54,426 bases of DNA from JAIPFM01 sp964494325 (lineage in GTDB: Bacteria; Planctomycetota; Phycisphaerae; Sedimentisphaerales; Anaerobacaceae), in assembly GCA_964494325.1 (NCBI GenBank), contig CAZBTJ010000022.1, positions 1 through 54,426 on the forward strand, read 5' to 3'. Made by a program: the position numbers and the translations under genes. Within the stretch, counting starts at the first letter, position 1; each line of letters starts with the position of its first letter. The notes below the pieces were generated by a model that had not been told where the DNA came from, made no database searches, and saw only the letters and a list, made by a program, of their open reading frames with translations. Shown piece after piece: positions 51,463 through 54,426 of the stretch.

Positions 51463-52284
51463 ATGCAAAGTAAGACATGTGTGCGTTTGGTCTGTGGCGT
51501 GATGCTCTGTATGATGGCGAGTGTCGCTCTGGGCGCAACTGATCCCAATGCAGCCAAGATGATGACAAACAAGGAAAAAGCCAGTTATGTCATGGGTCGA
51601 CAATGGGCCAGCATTATAAAAAGGCAAAAACTGGATGTATTATACAATCTGTTTATTGAGGGCCTCAGTGACGCCCTGAACAATGAAACCTCCCCATTTA
51701 CTGCTAAAGAAGAAAGACTCATTATGGCAATTGACAAAATCGGTGCAGACAATGCATGGAAGCTTCAGCTCAAAAAACCCGAGATGAAAACCTTTGATGC
51801 CAACAAAAACTATGTCTGGGTCATGAAGACCAATAAGGGCACCATCAAGATCAAACTCATGCCGGATGTCGCCCCCATGCACGCCACCAGTACCATTTTC
51901 CTCACAGAGAAAGGCTTCTACAACGGCCTATCATTCCACCGGGTCATTGAAGGATTCATGGCTCAAGGCGGCTGCCCAGTGGGTGATGGACGCAATGGAC
52001 CAGGCTATCAGTATGCAGGAGAATTCTCACCCTCTGTCAAACATGACAGACCTTACCTGTTGAGCATGGCCAATGCCGGCCCAGGCACAGATGGCAGTCA
52101 ATTCTTTATTACATTTGTACCGACCCCCCATCTTGATGGCAAACACACGATCTTTGGTGAAGTCATAGATGGCCAGGACGTGGTCAAAAAGATTGAAGCC
52201 GCGTCTGGCCCAGCTGGCTCAGGTGTGCCTCCCAAAGAGAAGCTTGTAATCGAAGAAGCCACGATTGTTGAAGAAGCGAAGTAA
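51463..52284 (+). CDS. Exported cyclophilin-type peptidyl-prolyl isomerase
   Basis: It speeds cis-trans isomerisation of proline bonds during folding of exported proteins. Of 273 residues, about 1-24 are a signal peptide (GVMLCMMASVALGA), about 30-90 resemble the helical FKBP-type N-domain (NKEKASYVMGRQWASIIKRQ), and about 110-265 are a cyclophilin with SFHRVIEGFMAQGGCP, NAGPGTDGSQFFITFVPTPH and DGKHTIFGEV. The catalytic arginine of FHRV is present. Fusing an FKBP-like dimer domain to a cyclophilin is unusual but known. I use ATG 51463 after GGAGG. A repeat-built terminator follows. Confidence 0.92.
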   Translation: MQSKTCVRLVCGVMLCMMASVALGATDPNAAKMMTNKEKASYVMGRQWASIIKRQKLDVLYNLFIEGLSDALNNETSPFTAKEERLIMAIDKIGADNAWKLQLKKPEMKTFDANKNYVWVMKTNKGTIKIKLMPDVAPMHATSTIFLTEKGFYNGLSFHRVIEGFMAQGGCPVGDGRNGPGYQYAGEFSPSVKHDRPYLLSMANAGPGTDGSQFFITFVPTPHLDGKHTIFGEVIDGQDVVKKIEAASGPAGSGVPPKEKLVIEEATIVEEAK

Positions 52285-52289
52285 AGAAT

Positions 52290-52377
52290 GGGTTCACGGT
52301 TAAAAGGTTCACGGTTGTAGGAAGCCAACGTTTTCTATGAACTGTAAACTGTGAACCCGGAACCGTGAACCTTTTTT
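52290..52377 (+). terminator. Repeat-derived double hairpin with T-tract
   Basis: AAAAGGTTCACGGTT (52302-52316) is perfectly complementary to AACCGTGAACCTTTT (52361-52375), with T-run 52372-52377. Nested alternative pairing joins the other GGTTCACGGTT and AACTGTGAACC copies. It ends six bases after the T-run in the spacer to the next gene's Shine-Dalgarno site. Confidence 0.7.
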
Positions 52378-52390
52378 ATAAGGAGCGACA

Positions 52391-52864
52391 ATGGCACTGA
52401 GCGACGAACTGATTCGCCTCGCAGAACTGAGAGACAGGGGTATACTGTCTGACGACGAATTTGCCAAGGCCAAGGCAGATGCCTTGGCCAACAGTCGCCC
52501 CAGTTTCGGGCAAAAAATGGGGCAATCGGCCAATGCGTTTTCCAGTGATGTGACCAACCTCACCATGATTATGCATTTTGGACAACTCGTTCCAGGCCCA
52601 GGTTGGTTCGTACCTCTGATTCTTTGGCTCGTAAAAAAGGACGAATCAGCCACAATTGATGCCCATGGCAAAGTCATTCTGAACTGGATACTCAGTGAGA
52701 TGATCTATCTCTTTGTGGCTGGCTTACTGTGCCTGATCATAGTGGGTGGCTTCATCATACCAATCCTTCTCATCCTGGGATTTGCATTCCCAATCATCGG
52801 GGGACTCAAGGCCAAAGATGGAGAATTGTGGTCCTATCCCTTGAGCATCGAATTTTTAAAATAG
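52391..52864 (+). CDS. SHOCT and DUF4870-like membrane protein
   Basis: A 157-residue protein. The first 35 residues are a SHOCT-like amphipathic segment (LIRLAELRDRGILSDDEFAKAKAD); the rest has the DUF4870 pattern of three membrane segments with LVPGPGWFVPLILWLVKKDES and AHGKVILNWILSEMIYLF. The function of this family is not known. It starts after AAGGAG and is followed eleven bases later by the thioesterase gene. Confidence 0.85.
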   Translation: MALSDELIRLAELRDRGILSDDEFAKAKADALANSRPSFGQKMGQSANAFSSDVTNLTMIMHFGQLVPGPGWFVPLILWLVKKDESATIDAHGKVILNWILSEMIYLFVAGLLCLIIVGGFIIPILLILGFAFPIIGGLKAKDGELWSYPLSIEFLK

Positions 52865-52875
52865 AACCGAATGAC

Positions 52876-53274
52876 ATGTTTCAAACGAAAAAGATCATAC
52901 GCCTGCACCATACAGACGGTGCAGGCGTTATTTATTTTGCGAACCTGTTAGTCCTGGCCCATGAATGCTACGAAGCCTTTATGGACACAGTTCTGCCCCT
53001 GCGAACCATTTTGGACCAGGGCCAAATCCTCATGCCCATCACGCATGCTGAATCCGATTATCAAAAACCCATTCGCGTGGGCGACGAACTCAACATCACT
53101 GTCACTCTCGCCTCCCAAACCAACCACAGCTTCACCTTTAATTACACGTTCAAGCGGGACAACATACAAGTCGCCTCTGCCAGCACACGCCACGTAGTCG
53201 TTAACGCCGACTTTACATGCAAAACCAAGATCCCCGCTGAATTGCGCCAGGCTTTGGAAACGCTTGGCCATTAG
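52876..53274 (+). CDS. Hot-dog fold acyl-CoA thioesterase
   Basis: A 132-residue thioesterase of the YbgC/4-hydroxybenzoyl-CoA group. It opens with the active-site region RLHHTDGAGVIYFANLLVLAHECYEAFM (Asp near residue 13 and GV-YF pattern) and has the middle strand YQKPIRVGDELNITVTL. Related proteins hydrolyse 1,4-dihydroxy-2-naphthoyl-CoA in menaquinone or phylloquinone synthesis, or short acyl-CoA; the sequence does not decide. The longer open frame from 52729 overlaps the previous gene and is not used. Confidence 0.85.
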   Translation: MFQTKKIIRLHHTDGAGVIYFANLLVLAHECYEAFMDTVLPLRTILDQGQILMPITHAESDYQKPIRVGDELNITVTLASQTNHSFTFNYTFKRDNIQVASASTRHVVVNADFTCKTKIPAELRQALETLGH

Positions 53275-54426
53275 CCTTTCGCGTAAGGCCTATTTTCTCA
53301 AGGGTAGCACAGTAGGACGGTGTGACAGTCGGACAGTACGAAGTTAAGAAGTTAGGAAGATGGGAAGGTAGGAAGGTAGGAAGACCGCTTTGCTGCAAGA
53401 CTTTAGACCGCTTTGCTGCGATAGTCCTTCAGGTCTCATCCCTTCATACTTCACACCTCAGCGAAGCGTCCAGGTCTCAGGTCTTGTTCACGGCGTGACC
53501 TCTTTTGTGATTTTTTAAACTACGAAACACGCTAAATGACGCGAAAAGGCTGTTGCTGTTTTTGCGTAGTTTGAAGTTTTAAAAACAATGGATTCCTGAA
53601 AACGCGTGCCAGGGATGGACGTGCCGCTTATTTTCGTCCGTTGAATTTTGCCGACGTCGGAGAAATTTTTTGGACCCACAATTACCACAAAACAGTTTCA
53701 CCACAAAGTATTGAGGAATCTGTTGGACTAGCCCACGCAGTGGACTCCACAAACCAACAACTAACAACCAGTAACCAACTGCTTTTGCCGAAACAGCTTC
53801 GAACCCTTCTGTTTTGCGTACGATTCTAATCGACTGTTATCATCCTGTTCTGCGTAATGTCATTGTGTTTTGTTCTGCTAAACGACTATTTCAAGGGTGA
53901 CCCTGGCGAGGCCCCCCACACGCAGCGTTTTCACAAACTAACAACTAGAAACCAATAACTGCTTTTTCGCCACAGATGATAGCCCAGATGCACGCAGATA
54001 CAAATATTTGAAAACTGAGCCTCAAAGACAAAACTATTTAACAGGAAGACTGGAAGGCTGGTGCGTATCCGTTACTTTCGACTTATGCGTGGGTCGCCGT
54101 CAATGCATGCGTTCGCATGTCTCTGCTGAGGCAGAGCGTTCAGTGTCAGTCTCTGCTTGAGTAAACACGTTTACAACACAGAGCCTTCCTTGAACTTGGA
54201 TGACGGGCTTAGAATCGTAATTGAACAGGCCCCTTCAGTTTGGATGTTAATCGGATGGAAGTTTCTTGTTTTTATTGGCTATCGCAACTTCGCGTGAACC
54301 CGCCGGACTTCGAAAAGGCTCTGCCCATAAAACCAGTCGTCATTGCGAGTTCTCCGCCCCAGAAGGGGCATATTGACCAGCGTCAACTATTCTTTCCGTT
54401 GACGACAACTATTTTTACCGGTACGA
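53275..54426. repeat. Long repeat-rich region without genes
   Basis: No gene is supported in 1.15 kb. Contents include GACAGTCGGACAGTACG units (about 53318), AAGTTAGGAAGATGGGAAGG units (53342-53385), a direct repeat AGACCGCTTTGCTGC (53382-53396 and 53405-53419), an AAACTACG/CGTAGTTT inverted pair around 53519-53575, ACCAACAACTAACAACC (53748-53780), AACTAACAACTAGAAACC (about 53933), CACAGATG-type units (53975-54000) and a CGTCATTGCGAG element (54339-54350). The short open frame near 53641 has no sign of being real. Confidence 0.7.
53382..53419. repeat. Direct repeat AGACCGCTTTGCTGC
   Basis: Two exact 15-base copies at 53382-53396 and 53405-53419, eight bases apart. Confidence 0.85.

Noticed and set aside
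53641..53829. 62-codon frame in the right-end repeat region
   Set aside because: It runs through ACCAACAACTAACAACC-type repeats and has no ribosome-binding site or family resemblance.

Overview
The window reads as chromosomal DNA of a Gram-negative bacterium, most likely of the PVC superphylum and perhaps a planctomycete of the Phycisphaerae kind. The clues are a DUF1080 protein, a formylglycine-type sulfatase, Gfo/Idh/MocA oxidoreductases beside sugar-isomerase TIM barrels, a HEAT-repeat remnant, a DUF1573 protein, a UvrC without its C-terminal helix-hairpin-helix, and a full type II secretion locus. Placement is inference from gene content only. Two 10-N scaffold gaps (17809-17818 and 38733-38742) indicate a draft or metagenome assembly.

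Layout. 1-2294: an integron-type integrase preceded by three related leader-plus-palindrome units and followed by 0.8 kb of degenerate repeats. 2295-10747: galactose mutarotase, a 52-residue rubredoxin, cobalamin-dependent methionine synthase, a TSUP permease, then an operon-like trio of lipid A acyltransferase, mannose-6-phosphate isomerase and methyltransferase. 10990-24768: a carbohydrate-use region (DUF1080 protein, tagatose-3-epimerase-like protein, S9 peptidase, sulfatase, AraC regulator, sugar isomerase, oxidoreductases, isomerase-like cupin) that also holds three decaying genes: a LamG remnant, a truncated oxidoreductase and a HEAT pseudogene. 24803-39861 (minus strand): uvrC and type II secretion genes in the canonical order C-D-E-F-G-H-I-J-K-L-M; gspC is set apart by an intrinsic terminator and follows a tetraheme cytochrome/metallophosphatase-like gene and a DUF1573 lipoprotein gene. 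42934-53274 (plus strand): rpmE, prfA, a two-domain kinase-like/deoxyribosyltransferase-like protein coupled to a deoC homologue without its Schiff-base lysine, pabB, pabC, a NIF3-family gene, scpB, a phospholipase D-like gene, a cyclophilin, a DUF4870-like membrane protein and a thioesterase. 53275-54426 is repeat-rich and apparently non-coding.

How the genes fit together. The secretion locus could export hydrolases such as the sulfatase, S9 peptidase and DUF1080 protein, all of which carry N-terminal export signals. The sugar region would then process released monosaccharides; a perfect LacI-family operator half-overlaps the predicted sulfatase promoter, and an AraC-PAS regulator is divergent from the isomerase/oxidoreductase/cupin run. 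pabB and pabC supply p-aminobenzoate for folate, which connects metabolically to MetH.

The points most worth a second look are the palindrome units beside the integron integrase, the DeoC-like protein with Ala161 in place of the catalytic lysine coupled to a degenerate P-loop protein, the detached gspC, and the many families of short degenerate intergenic repeats, one of which forms a terminator. No tRNA, rRNA or CRISPR array was recognised by eye.
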